DNA of 64,000 nucleotides, taken from the NCBI RefSeq assembly GCF_900316465.1, contig NZ_ONDD01000016.1, positions 1-64,000 on the forward strand. The letters are read 5' to 3'. Each line of letters opens with the position of its first letter. The first letter of the stretch is position 1. Positions 41,642-54,300 of the stretch are shown piece after piece. The notes beneath the pieces were generated by a model that saw nothing but the letters and a program-made list of their open reading frames with translations, did no database searches and was not told where the DNA came from. Position numbers and translations under genes: made by a program. Source of the stretch: an uncultured Fibrobacter sp. (GTDB lineage: Bacteria; Fibrobacterota; Fibrobacteria; Fibrobacterales; Fibrobacteraceae).

Positions 41642-42307
41642 CTACTCTATGTCAAACATCTTCATCGGAAGAACGCGTCTTTGTTTTGCCTTCAGCACTT
41701 CGAGAACGACCGTACTTTCTCCACCCTGCGGCGTTGTCGTCTTGACCGTTACTTTCTTAAGCGTCCCCGGCAGCGGGCAAGAATTATCGCAATATTCAAA
41801 CTCGCTTACAGCATTCGCTCCATTTACGACCACATTCATCTTTACCACACGTTTCTTCTTTTGAGAATAATACAATGTAGGTTTCGAAGGATCCTTGGGA
41901 GTAATCTTCCAAAGGTTACCTTCTGCAACAGGATTGTTGTAGTCTTCAGGAGAACCCATCTGCTTGTTTACATCTGCAGGATTCTGAGCAGGCATATTCT
42001 GCGCCGGAAGTTTCTTCCCGGTTTTCAAATCCGTCACCTTCATACGGCCATTATTCTGCACCATTTCCATCTGCATCATGCTTGATTTGATGGTGGTAAT
42101 GGACTTCGTCTTTCCCGCAGTAAGTATGGCCATATTCACAACCTGGGAAGGCATATTGGGAAGTGTCACCGTAGTGCGCATCTGCATCTCGCAAGTATCC
42201 GGGAATGCTGATTTTTTCTGGTTGTCAAAGACCGTCTGTAGACTCAGTGCATTGGCTTGAATGACAACAAAGGAAACGGCGGCAAAAATTTTAAACAAGT
42301 TATTCAT
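41642..42307 (-). CDS. Exported LolA-like / outer-membrane-lipoprotein-sorting-type protein
   Basis: A 221-residue protein with a signal peptide (1-20). The remainder fits the half-barrel fold of LolA-type lipoprotein carriers: successive antiparallel strands with short hydrophobic patterns (TLYYSQKKKRVVKMNVVV, STVVLEVLKAKQRR). It may carry lipoproteins or bind lipid tails in the periplasm, which would suit a genome this rich in lipoproteins. AAGGAT precedes the ATG. The gene follows the giant surface protein gene by 9 bases on the same strand, so it is probably cotranscribed. The assignment is by fold pattern and is tentative. Confidence 0.65.
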   Translation of the reverse strand: MNNLFKIFAAVSFVVIQANALSLQTVFDNQKKSAFPDTCEMQMRTTVTLPNMPSQVVNMAILTAGKTKSITTIKSSMMQMEMVQNNGRMKVTDLKTGKKLPAQNMPAQNPADVNKQMGSPEDYNNPVAEGNLWKITPKDPSKPTLYYSQKKKRVVKMNVVVNGANAVSEFEYCDNSCPLPGTLKKVTVKTTTPQGGESTVVLEVLKAKQRRVLPMKMFDIE

Positions 42308-42316
42308 TATTTATCC

Positions 42317-45300
42317 TTACAGCAAAGATAGATTTTTCGTTGATTTAATTGAGCCATTCACCTTGAACATCAAATACGTTTTATTCATGTCAATACCGGC
42401 CCAGTCAACCCGCACAAATTGTTCGCCCGGAGCAAGAGTACCGGCAAAGATATTTTTTACGGGAGCACCCTTTGCCGTCACTAGACTCAGTTCTACATAG
42501 GACCAGTTATCCATCGTGACAACGAGTCCTTCCGGCGTACGTATCACGGGTATGGAATTGCCCGGCGCACGGTAGCCGAAATCGACATTATATACGGAAT
42601 CCGGGTTGACTTCATCCGGAGTGGACAAAGTCCAGGCAGGCACATTGCCATAAAGCATGTACCCCGTGGAATCGAATACGCATATGCCGCGAGTTTCACG
42701 CACAGTCGTTCCCAGACTATCGTGACTCGGGTCATCGTTCGCATTCCATATTTCCGCCCAACCCGGCAAGTGCAGCGCAACCTTCACCGGATTCTGCCAC
42801 GTCTTACCCGCAGCAAGCGGCTTGTCGCAATGGACCGTCACCTGCCAACGGCCAGAGCCGAGGTTTTCCATCGAAGCCGATGCACATTCTGACTTGTCGT
42901 CGAGTTCATAATCAGGTGCGAGCCCCTCTTCCACAAAGAAGTAGTAACGCACATCAAAGTTCTTCAACACAACATTACCTGTATTTTCAACCTTGAAGTG
43001 AATCTCACTAGCCCGGTGGTCTTCACGCATATCGGACGCAAGCACGCGAACCTTGGCCTCGAGCGATACAGGATCTTCCATCTCGGCGCAGGAACCGCCA
43101 ATCAGGTTATTGTCGCTGTCAAGGACGATAACGCCCACATCCTCGTAGAACCCATCTATATTCGCAGCAAGCCCAGAGTACGGATCCACAAAGGACGGAT
43201 CATCGGAGGCATCCCACGGAATATTACCGGAACTAAAGAGTCCGAAATGCGGTCCATCGCCACTGAACACAGTTCCGGCAACAGGAATCGTCTCGGTAAA
43301 CATCCATTCTACGTAACCCGTATTGGCGCTCTCGGAATGAACTGCGGGGAAAGTCTCCACATTATTCGGCCAATAGCGTTCAACACTGGCAGTCGCAGCA
43401 TCTTCGCCACGGAAGTAGTAGCGAACAGAGAATCCATTCAAAGGTTCATTAGACACGTTGCGCAGACGGATTCTCGGACGGAGCGTAGATGTTTCCGGAT
43501 AACCTTCGTAACGCAAATACGACTTAACCTTGCGAACTGTATCAGCAGGCGTAATTCCAGCCACCTTGTCCGAAGTACTTATACCCCAGGCAATCATCGA
43601 AGCCGGAATATTGGCGGTCGTGAGAGCTGCTCCGCCAATCTGGACACCGGCAGGAACCTTCAGTGTCAACGTATGTGCACCCGCCGCGAGATGGACGGAC
43701 ACGCCAGAAACAGTCACCGCGCGCCAGGTATTGGAAACGGAGGCAATCCCCGTCAGCAAACTTGATTCGCCGACATAGACCGGCTTATCGCCCGCCATAA
43801 CAGACCTTGCATACAGTACGACATTGTAGTCTGCAGCATTTTCGACGATTACGGACATCGTGAGTGTCGCCGAATCACTCGATTCAAGATACTTGTTACC
43901 AGCCACAGAGCAGGAGAACTGATTAGAGAATCCGCTCACGGCATCCATATCCTTCACGGCAACAACAATGATATCGGAAACTTCACCAGCATCGGTTACG
44001 GGCTTCGAAAGTTCCTCAACCTCAGCAGCAGTCAACGCACGCGAGTACATGCGTATATCTGCAACATTACCGAGATAAGATAAGAAATCACTACTTTTGC
44101 CCATAGAGAACACGCCTTCAAGTTCACGATCCAGCATAATACCAGACTTTTTAGAAGCCTTCAATTCACCGTCTACATAGAACTTCACATTAGCGGAATC
44201 CACTGTCACAACAACATGAGCCCATGTTTTTTGGTTAGGCAGAATAGAACCCGATAGCCATGAGTTCGAACCTTCTATCAATTCAAGTACACTACCACTT
44301 TGCACTAATTTTATATCAAGTCCATTTACGCCCGTGAAACCAAGAATTCTACGCCAAGTTCCATAGGAATTCCCTCGTTTAATGCGGGCCTCAAAGGAGT
44401 ATGAATCTGTGCTGCCAAAGTCAACTATTCCGTTTCCTTCAACATAATCTGCTTTGTTTTCAAAATAAAGACCGACATCGCTTCCCCACGGATTTTTCAT
44501 CTTCTTATACAAATCTAGATCATGGCCTGTTCCTAACAGTTCATGTACTATGCGGCCACCACTTTCACGTGCCGGATACCACAGGGCAAGTTCTGTCGGA
44601 TACGGGTAAAGTTTTTCAGATACATATTTCTGTTCCGCATGGTTATGACCATAGTCTTCCACACGAACTTCCATAGAGAGATAGCAACCAGTACATTCAG
44701 CAAGTTGCTTTCGAGAAATACGGACACTAGCCGACACATGACCGACAGAATCCGGTATTACATTCATGACACGCAAAGTATCGCCACCGAACACCGGCGT
44801 CACGATCACGCGGGCAATACCCGACTCGGAATCATACACATCCGCAGTCGCCGTAAAGATCCGGTCAAGAACCTCGGAAGAATCCTGCACAGAGAAGTTC
44901 CTAATCGCAGGACGTAGAGAATCCGTATAGACTCGCGGGCCTGCCATTTGCATGTCCATGCCGAGAGCCGAGACGCCTATATACCGAGATTCATATACAC
45001 CAGTAGAAATCTTACCCAATTCGGACGTTCCGGCAGCCTTGGCCCCATCATAAATTATTGTATCAGGTATTTCGCCGCGGATTTCAGCAACGATGCGACC
45101 GTCACGATAAAGCGATACTAGACCATAACCCGGATGCGTACAACTAGCACCATAGGCCATGTAGCCATTGTCGAGACCAAGCCACAATGAGTCAGACGGA
45201 ACGGAGCAGGCAAACTGCGTATTCACGGTCAACGCACGAGCCACCGCCGGAGCTGCAGGCAATTCAACCACGGAACCATTCGAATCCGGCTCACTCAACG

Positions 45301-48300
45301 CAACCACAAACACATAACTCGTATCAATATTATTATTACGCGACGGCAACATCACATGTGCAAAGCCATTGGAATCCGCCGTAAATGCAAGAGTGTCTGG
45401 CGGGGTGACATCGTCACGGTTGGCCCACAACGCGTCATCATCTACATACAACTTAAATCTCGATATGCCATCCACACGAACTGTGCGATTTGCAGTCGAG
45501 GCAATTTCAGGCAAGACCGTCACACTGAAGTTCGGAGTTTCTGCAATGGTGGAATCCATCGCTGTAAACACAGAGAATGTTTTTGTCTCAGCGGAAATTA
45601 GCAGATAGGCCCACGTGGAATCATTCCCAGCACAACGTGGATCTGTAGATTTGTTATTACATTGAAGAGGCTTTGCACCATCCAGAACATCACTTCCGTC
45701 TGCATTCAAGAATCCATAGAGAGCATTATTGAGCGGGACAAATTTTTTGCCTGTGAAATCCACCTTGTACAATCTTACCGTCTGCGGAGTTGCACGCATC
45801 GCCACCATTTCCTCACGACTTATTTTCATCTGTACGCGCGGAAGAGCAGACGAGTTTGCAAACGTCATTGACGGCAAGACTTCTACAATCGGGCCCTTGA
45901 GAGCTAGGTTGTTGAATACTTCAAACGAATAATCCTTCGCATCTACAGTACGAACAGTGATGTTTTTGACCGTATCTACAGAATTCTTCGGGAATGTGAC
46001 ACTAACTTCCTCGAACAGGGACTTGACCGTCTTATAATCAGACGAATCTACTAAACTACCTATCACCATATCGAACTTGCTAAAGTTGGACATTGTACGA
46101 TCATCATCGCCCCACAGAAGCATAAGTTGCGTATTTCCTTGCAACCTGTTCACGTCGAACCAGCCCAAACGATACCAACCGCTCGAATCGGCCTTCAAGG
46201 AATCCCTCCATACTGAATCAAGCATGTTTTTGGGATACGCATAGAAAGCATCCCCATTCAAATATGCAAGTCGGTAATTTATTCCGCTATCTAGATAAGC
46301 CCTAACCTCAACAAATTCCTTCGGGCGTTTAACAGTAATTGAGTCCACATTTCTAAACTTCACCAGCATATTCACAGAATCGGGGAAAAGCCTATCAAGC
46401 AACAAATGCGAATGCTTACTAGAATCCAAATGCATCAGTTCAGCACTATTCACCACAACATCATTCACCCAAACATCATCGTTACGATAAATCTGATTTC
46501 GTGTCAGAGTATCAACATTAGGACGCACAGGCGATTTGGCTTGAGGATCCTTCGACATGCGGTAGAACGTGTCCACCATCAACGAATCTGCCTTGATATA
46601 GAGTATTTCAGCATTGTTCGACAAACTAAACACTGATTCAGGGACTTTAATATTACTCAAATCCAACTTAAGCGATTCAACCTTGGCATGCACACTGCCA
46701 CCAACAAGTTCACTATTTATTTTTACCGCGGTATCAAGCCGAATGTAATATTGATTCGTTACATTATCGTAATCATCCGAAGAAGGCTTGACAGTAAAAG
46801 CAGCATCGTTCTTGCCAATTTCAGATGCCATGACAACATTCATATACAGATAATCTTGCGGAGAATTAAAGACACGGCTTGCTGCATTCTCGATATTGTT
46901 TATAATAGAATCATGAGTAACTAAGGACAACCAAGTCGAATCCGTATAGTCGCCATAGTAATAATGGGCTCGTGAACCAAGATTATAATACTTGTAACAA
47001 AGAGACATTCCATTATTCACAAAATTCCAGTCCTGTCCGCTATCCTTACATACCGAGTCCTTGACAAGTTCGGTTACACTTTTCGCAGCTGGATAAGCAA
47101 TCGTGTCACGATGCCTTACAGAACTCCAGCGGGTATTGCGACCTACAAAGAATTCCACATTCGTATTAGCAGCAAAATACGGAGTATGCTTGACCGTATC
47201 AGAAATTCCCGAATACTTTATCTCACAAAAACCTGGTATTCCCATTGCCGCAAGGATATTTGTAGAATCAGAATTGCATTGGTCAGAAGGCTCATAAGGA
47301 GCTAAATCACCCAATACTTTCGCCTCAAAAAAATCGTCCTTACTACTTGGAGTATAGAAGCGTAAGTCAAAGCGTGCGGCCTGCGAATAAGCTGAGTCCT
47401 CATCCGCAAACAAAAATGTGTTCAATCCGCCCTCAAGATAGCTCGACGGGAAATAATGCAGCCTTTGCGTTTCAAACGGAGTCAACAGGCCGTATGTTTT
47501 ATCGAATTTCCACTCATTTCCGTCATGATACGACCCCATGCCAACAAGGAAAGCATCGTTTTTCACCCTTCTTAAACTATCCAATGCAGCCCAATAGCCA
47601 CTACCATCATTACCGAATACAGTCATATTCGTGTGATCAAAGCGAACTGTTCGATTTACAAGGTTGTCCATACCGAAGGCAGCATTCCAATAAGCCGTAT
47701 CAGGGATTGTATAAGTCACATTAAATTCAAGTTTTGTATAAGCATAATGATCACCTCCTGTTCGATTTATCACAAAATTATCCGTATAATACTTTCCATT
47801 TGCACCAGGATTGATTTCTATCTTAAACAAATTCGCATTCATGTCATAGTTAGAATCGCCATTCACGCATACGGAATCCAACGTCGAATCGCTCCTGCAA
47901 CCCGGTTCAACGACATCAAACGAATACCTAGGTCCGCAATCATGTCCATAACTTTCATGTGGACTAGGGAATTTAATTTCAGTCGTTCTAATCTTGTCAA
48001 GAGTCCATACTTGATACTCGCTTTGCTTTATGGGATCATAGCTTATCTCATCAAGAGGCGATTTGTTATATGCAGAAAATTCATCCAAAAATTTTTGCCA
48101 CCCAGAAAGCGTGAATACCGTTATGTCATAGGCATTCTCATCATATTTTTTGAAATCATATCCATAATAACCAATAGCGTCATTCGCCTTCTTGGACTCA
48201 GTCAGGGTAATGCTCTTTGTCATCGAATTAAAATGAAGCGTATCTACGAAAATTCGTTCATGCTGCTTCACACCTTCTTGTTTACAATCCGTAAAAGGAT

Positions 48301-51300
48301 AATAATCACCACAATCAATATAGAACGTATTGTAGCGCAAATAGCGAACCGCAACAAGATCCAATTCCTTCCTATGCCTCTTGATGGCGAGGCTAAAACG
48401 TTTCGGGTCATAACCGATTATCTCCTGAGACCCAGAAATCTGCCCAGTCAAGGGGATTTCACCATTTCGCAGGGAGTCCGGCAATTTCCATCCGGTAAGA
48501 TTGGCCTTTACAAGATAATCGGCAACAGGTTCATAACGATAAGCACCGACCCTGCTATCGTATAAGGCTTCTGAAACGTGGATAGAAGGGACCGTGACAT
48601 GCTCATTTTTCGGATTATCTGGAGTCATATCTACCATCGTTTCGGCATGCTTAACCTTGAACACAGCCTCAGCTGTCGTGGAATTTTCACCATCCATTGA
48701 ATTGGCCACAATCAAAAGCTTGTATTCACCTATTTCCAGTTTAACATGTCCCTGGCCATCCTTCCCATTCCAACTAACCTGGTAAGCGGTATCACTAGAA
48801 TTAGCACGTCTTTCCGTCGTCGAAATATCCTGCAATTCAAACGTATCCAAATCGTTTACCACATAGATACCGACATATGCATCCCTATTCTTGATTCCGT
48901 ACTTAGCAACCATCGTTCTAAGCCATAGAACCCTTTTTTCACATGCGTTCTCATCGGTCGTATCCAACTTGCACACTTTAGTCGAATCATTTTTCAATAA
49001 CACAAAATCAGGCAATGTATCCGCAAGCGAAATTCTCAAAGAATCCGGCACAATCTCAACGGAAGCCGTATCAAGGAACACATGCGGATTAGAAGCGACA
49101 TTTTCCGTCACCTCCGCATAAATCGTCATCTTACCCGAAGCGGGATATTTCCCCGTCTCGGTCGTGCCAGTCCAGGCAAAAGTCAACCCATAGGCACGCG
49201 GATTCACAGTCCATCCCATAACCAAGGGATTGAGAGAATCGCTACCGATTTGACCGTCAGCAATCCAGTAGAAGCCGTCATCACCACTGCTTCCGAAATA
49301 GACCTTCATTTTCGGCAAAGTCGAATCACCATAAAGGACCGTTCTAGATACGCGGAACGCTTCCGTAGCAGTCATCACCACATGTCCGGAATCCCCAAAC
49401 AAGAACATCTCGTGGCTAATTTTTGAAGGAGGAATCCATTCAGGGAAATCTTCCAAATAGGAATTTATGGTTGCCGAGAACAGCCCCATGTCAAAGGCCA
49501 CGGACCGTGATTCACAACCGCTGTAACTGCAAACATCCCCAAAACCAGAAGAATCATAGGAAACCTTCAAGGTGTCACCTGCAACAAGCCCCTTCCATTT
49601 CAAATGATACTGACCATCCAGTTCATAGAACCATACGGCAGAAGAGTCGGACGAAGTATCGGCGGGAACCCCATAATATGGGTTGCACCACGCTCTTGAG
49701 ACAGACTCATCAAACATGCCGACATGCATAGAATCTTCAGCATAAACTCGTAGGAAATAGCTACCGTTAAACTTTCCAGACTGATATAACGACAATCTAA
49801 GGGTATCCGTCCCTATATGCATGGCGGTATCGGGTTTTGACGAAAAACGCCAATTAGGATTATCACCAAACAGGTCGTCCCGACTATCCCCAAGCAAAAT
49901 CAACGTTGTATCTGTTTTCCACAGGTTATCAGGACCATCAATACAATTTTCTCCAGCACACACTCCAAGTTCTATGGCAAACATACCTTCCAGATATTTA
50001 TTTTCACCAATCTTGCGGTCAAGATAGCCCAGCACGGCATCATTGCTCTGCGAAACCTTGGAAACATTTCGATGCGAACTGTTCTGCAATGCGGAAACGA
50101 CAAAAATATTGGATGTTTTCCACTCAAGGGCGCCGTCTGTGCCCAAGGAATCAATATTGGCATACCGCAGCCTGTAAATGGTATTTAAAGAGTCCTCAAG
50201 TTTCACCGGCGGAGCCACACCTGTAATGGCAATCAACGATGTATATACAGCAGAATCACGCGGTGACGATATTACCGGAGTTCGTTCACCGATGAAAAAT
50301 AAATCTGTTTTCACGGAAGCATTACCCGCAGCATCAATACACACGGCCTCAAGAGAACACTTACCACGCATATCGCCAATAGAATCCAGATTGAACGTGA
50401 CCGAATCGTTCTTCAGAGTCTTGTTCGATACTTTTTTCCACGATGTCGTTCTTCCAGAGCCACTCACCTGATAATAGCAGTTCATGCCAGTACGGTTGGA
50501 ATTCACATCGTTATGTTCATCCACGACAATTTTTGCCGAGTAACTATTGTCAGAATCTGGATAAATCAATTTGGTACTTACAAGACTTTCGATGTAAGGA
50601 GCAGTCTTGTCGACACGGAGTTTTTTTGGTAGCCTGTAAAGCGAATCGTTCTTTGCGGCATCACGCACAAGGGCGCGTATTTCGTAGTCACCATCTTCAA
50701 GACGCATACCTGCCATCTCGGTCCACGACGTATCTGCAATATCGCCAGCCGTCACATGGACGGAATCTCCCGCATGGTCAACCTTCGTTGGATCTCCATC
50801 ATGAACAAATTGCCAAGCTATCGTCACGAGTTCCGAATCGCGGCCATCCAGCGAATCACGCACAACATACGATATTTTCAGCAGGCTATCATATGAAGCG
50901 TAGGCAAATGACGAATTTCGCGCTGGCTTCTTGTCCTGCAATTGCGGATAAAGGCTCCCCGATGAAGAGGCAGTCTTGAGTCGCGGATTGAGCAGTTCCG
51001 GATGTTTCGTATCAACGAAGAACGTATCATACGTCACGAAAACATTTAGGGAATCATTCGAATCAGGCCATAACGATTCGGGAACATTTCCCGGACTTCC
51101 GGCAATGACATCAACAAGATTATTCATTTTCATGTAAGTATTTTTATCAGGCACGGCGTTGTCCACCGCATAGGTCCTGATTCTATAATAGCCGTCATTG
51201 TCCCTGACAGAATTACGCACCGCATCGTTCCACTGAATTGCAAACTCCGGAGTACATACATCATACAGGGCTGGAAAATCTGCCACTCGCGAATAGTTCG

Positions 51301-54300
51301 AATTTCTAGAATTGCCATTCGCCTTTTCCAGGGAAATGCGCATGGCCCGAATATCGGGACTGTTCGCCGAATCTGCCCATGCAAAACGGGCCACGAACGA
51401 CATGCTGTCAGGATTTACCATCTCCCCCTCAGCCACAATATTGAATATGGGTGCAGTCGTATCCACACTGAACGACACATTGTAAGTATTTGACGAATCT
51501 TTACTGGCCGTATCGGAAACCATGTTGCGGATATCCACCACGAATGCCCAGTGATATTTGCCTTCGGCAGGATGACCTTCATCCCATTTCGATGTAAAAT
51601 ATGCCGTGGACAAATCCTGAAGGCTCCCCGTAGAATCGCGAGTTGTGTCAACGTACGATTCGTACACCATTGACATTTCTTTCGAAGAACCGGGCGCAAC
51701 ATTTGTATCGCCAGATTCCAGCACTATACTGTCCTTTGCTCCCATGACCCTAAATCCTTGGTATCCGAGAGCACTTGCATAGGCCTTGAAATCCTTTATC
51801 TTGTTCAGCACCATGTTATGCTTCGGCCATACAGGATCAAGCATATTTGCAGTAGCCTTAAAAAGGTAATAGAATCGTTGCGTATTGGAAAGGCCAATCT
51901 TGTTCACCGTCGAAATCGTGACTGTATTTTGATTGTCTTTCTGGATAGCCAGCAAATTGTTGTAACCGTATTCACCTGGGACAAAATCAAACTGGCCATT
52001 TTTCTTGACGGGGTGGGGAACCGTCCGCTCTTTCAAGCAAAGAGAATCTTTCCCCTTGCTATCGGGAACATACACCGAATCCATTATGTTTTTCCAGGCA
52101 CCACCACCACTCCGTGTGTACACAATACATACGTCATTCGCATCAGGATCTTTCGTTATATCGCACTCCCAAGCAATCTCTTCCTGATAGTTAAAATTCA
52201 TGCGAATTTGACGTAACCTGTGCGGCATCAAATCATCCACAATAAAGGAGTACTTTTCAATCCAATTATCAACCGTAATTGCAGGCACGTTGTAACGCTC
52301 CACATGACGGATGGGGACAATCGTATCGTCAGGCGCTCCGTCCGATTTCAAACCAGGAACTTTTTCCCAACGGTCCACCTTTACCCCCATCTTGGACCAG
52401 TCAGATTCCGATTTGAAGCGGAGAGGCGTCGTTAAGCTCGAAAGAGGCAAATTCTTTTGTGTTGAATTCAAGTCATTTGCCGACTTGAAAAGACCTATAG
52501 CACAGTTTACACCATTTTTTGAACCAATGTAATAGCAGTTACGATTCAAGGAAGAAGCATTACGTGCAGAATCAGTCATTTCCTGCAGCGCGTCCAACGT
52601 CGCCACATCGTTCAACGCCAGATTCACGAAAGGCCTCTCGTAGAGAAAATCTTCCATAAGATAAGGAGTCCAACTCGTATCACCATCTTTTATACGGGAA
52701 TAAGAACTTTCTTCTTCAGAGAACCATGTTTCCTGAAATTCTTTTTTCAATGGCAATTGGTGCGACTTGCCCAAATCTTTGAATCCACCAATTCCATCTT
52801 TAAAAGTATAAACCCCTGTAGCAGTTAAAGCCAATAATCCGGATGATGCAATCGCAATCTCTCCAGCAGTCTTCACCGCTGGGCCACCCCAAATTTCCGC
52901 AGCAATACCGAACACCTCACAGGCAACAACTGTTATTTTCATTGTTGCCAAGAAAGGAGTTACCCAATCATCTTGACGCTTAGTATATTCCGCAGCGAAA
53001 AAATCAGAACGTTTGACATCTACCATTGGTGAATTTAACGATTCCGTACTATCCGCCATCCCAGAAGAAACAGATACCAACGAAGTTCCTTTTTCCCATA
53101 CATTTATATTCCCTACCATACCCATCAAAAAACCGCAAAAGGCGTTATTGAAAGGAATAGTTTCCCAATCAAAATGGGTAAAAAAGTTTCCTATTGCAGA
53201 AACGTAGCTGTTCGGGAAGACCCATCCAATAGCAACACTTGCTGGATAATCATCTTCCAAATCCGTAAAAGTCATACTCTCTCGCCCACCAAGCAACCTA
53301 AACATCGGAAGAGAATCGTGCGGTGAAATACTTTTTAATTTGCTCACGTGATCACTTTGTCCATATCGAGACGGATTTAAATACGCAACCAAAGGGTCTT
53401 CGTCTCTGTAATGCTGCAAATCCTCTTTCCAATATTCTAAATAGCCCCAAACCGCAGGAGACATATTTGCAGCAATGAAAGCCATACCTGCATAGCCGTA
53501 TGCAGCATACTTCATAAAACCATTTTCCCAAGGAATCATCGCTAAACCAAATGCAACTCCAGCATTCCAAATAGCTCCCGAAACTATATTTTGCGCAACG
53601 GTAAAATGATCCCACATTCTCAATTGAGCATTCAATGCCCCTGTTCCCTCATGAGGAGAATCAAGCGTAATAACTTTATCTACATCACCATAGTAATAAT
53701 CGCTATTCTGAATCCATTCGCGCGAAGCAATGCCGCCCATCGAATGACCGACAAGAATATAACGGGAAGGAATCTGTCTGTATAGATCTGGATGACGACG
53801 TATAGAATCAAGAGCAACCTGACCAAAATCCTTTCGTCCAGTACTTGCATTATCAAAAACAGCCCTTACTTCCTGAGATTCTTCAACAAGGGATCTTCTG
53901 TGCCCACAGCCATCCCATTTTCTATCACCTAATTCGCGAGCATTATTTACGGAACTATTTGCCGGATTAACGAACGCACGCCAAGAATAAATGTAAGGAA
54001 AACCTTGACTACGTCGATAATCTGAAAAAGGGTTAAGAGAATCATAACTCGTTGTATCTTCAAAAACCAGCGATTCCAGCCAACTCGTTAAGCGATCTTT
54101 ATCATGATAATACCCAATATTTGCACCTTTATCACTTGTCGTCAAATACTTATTTTCTTTAACAGCTTCGAGAGTTTCACTAGAGCAGTTCTCAATACCC
54201 TTATCTGAACCGTAGGCTCCATGAACCATAAGTATATTATAATTTTCAACCGATTCCATCGGTTTAGGAACAGACCAGGATTCACAAACTATCGTTAGCA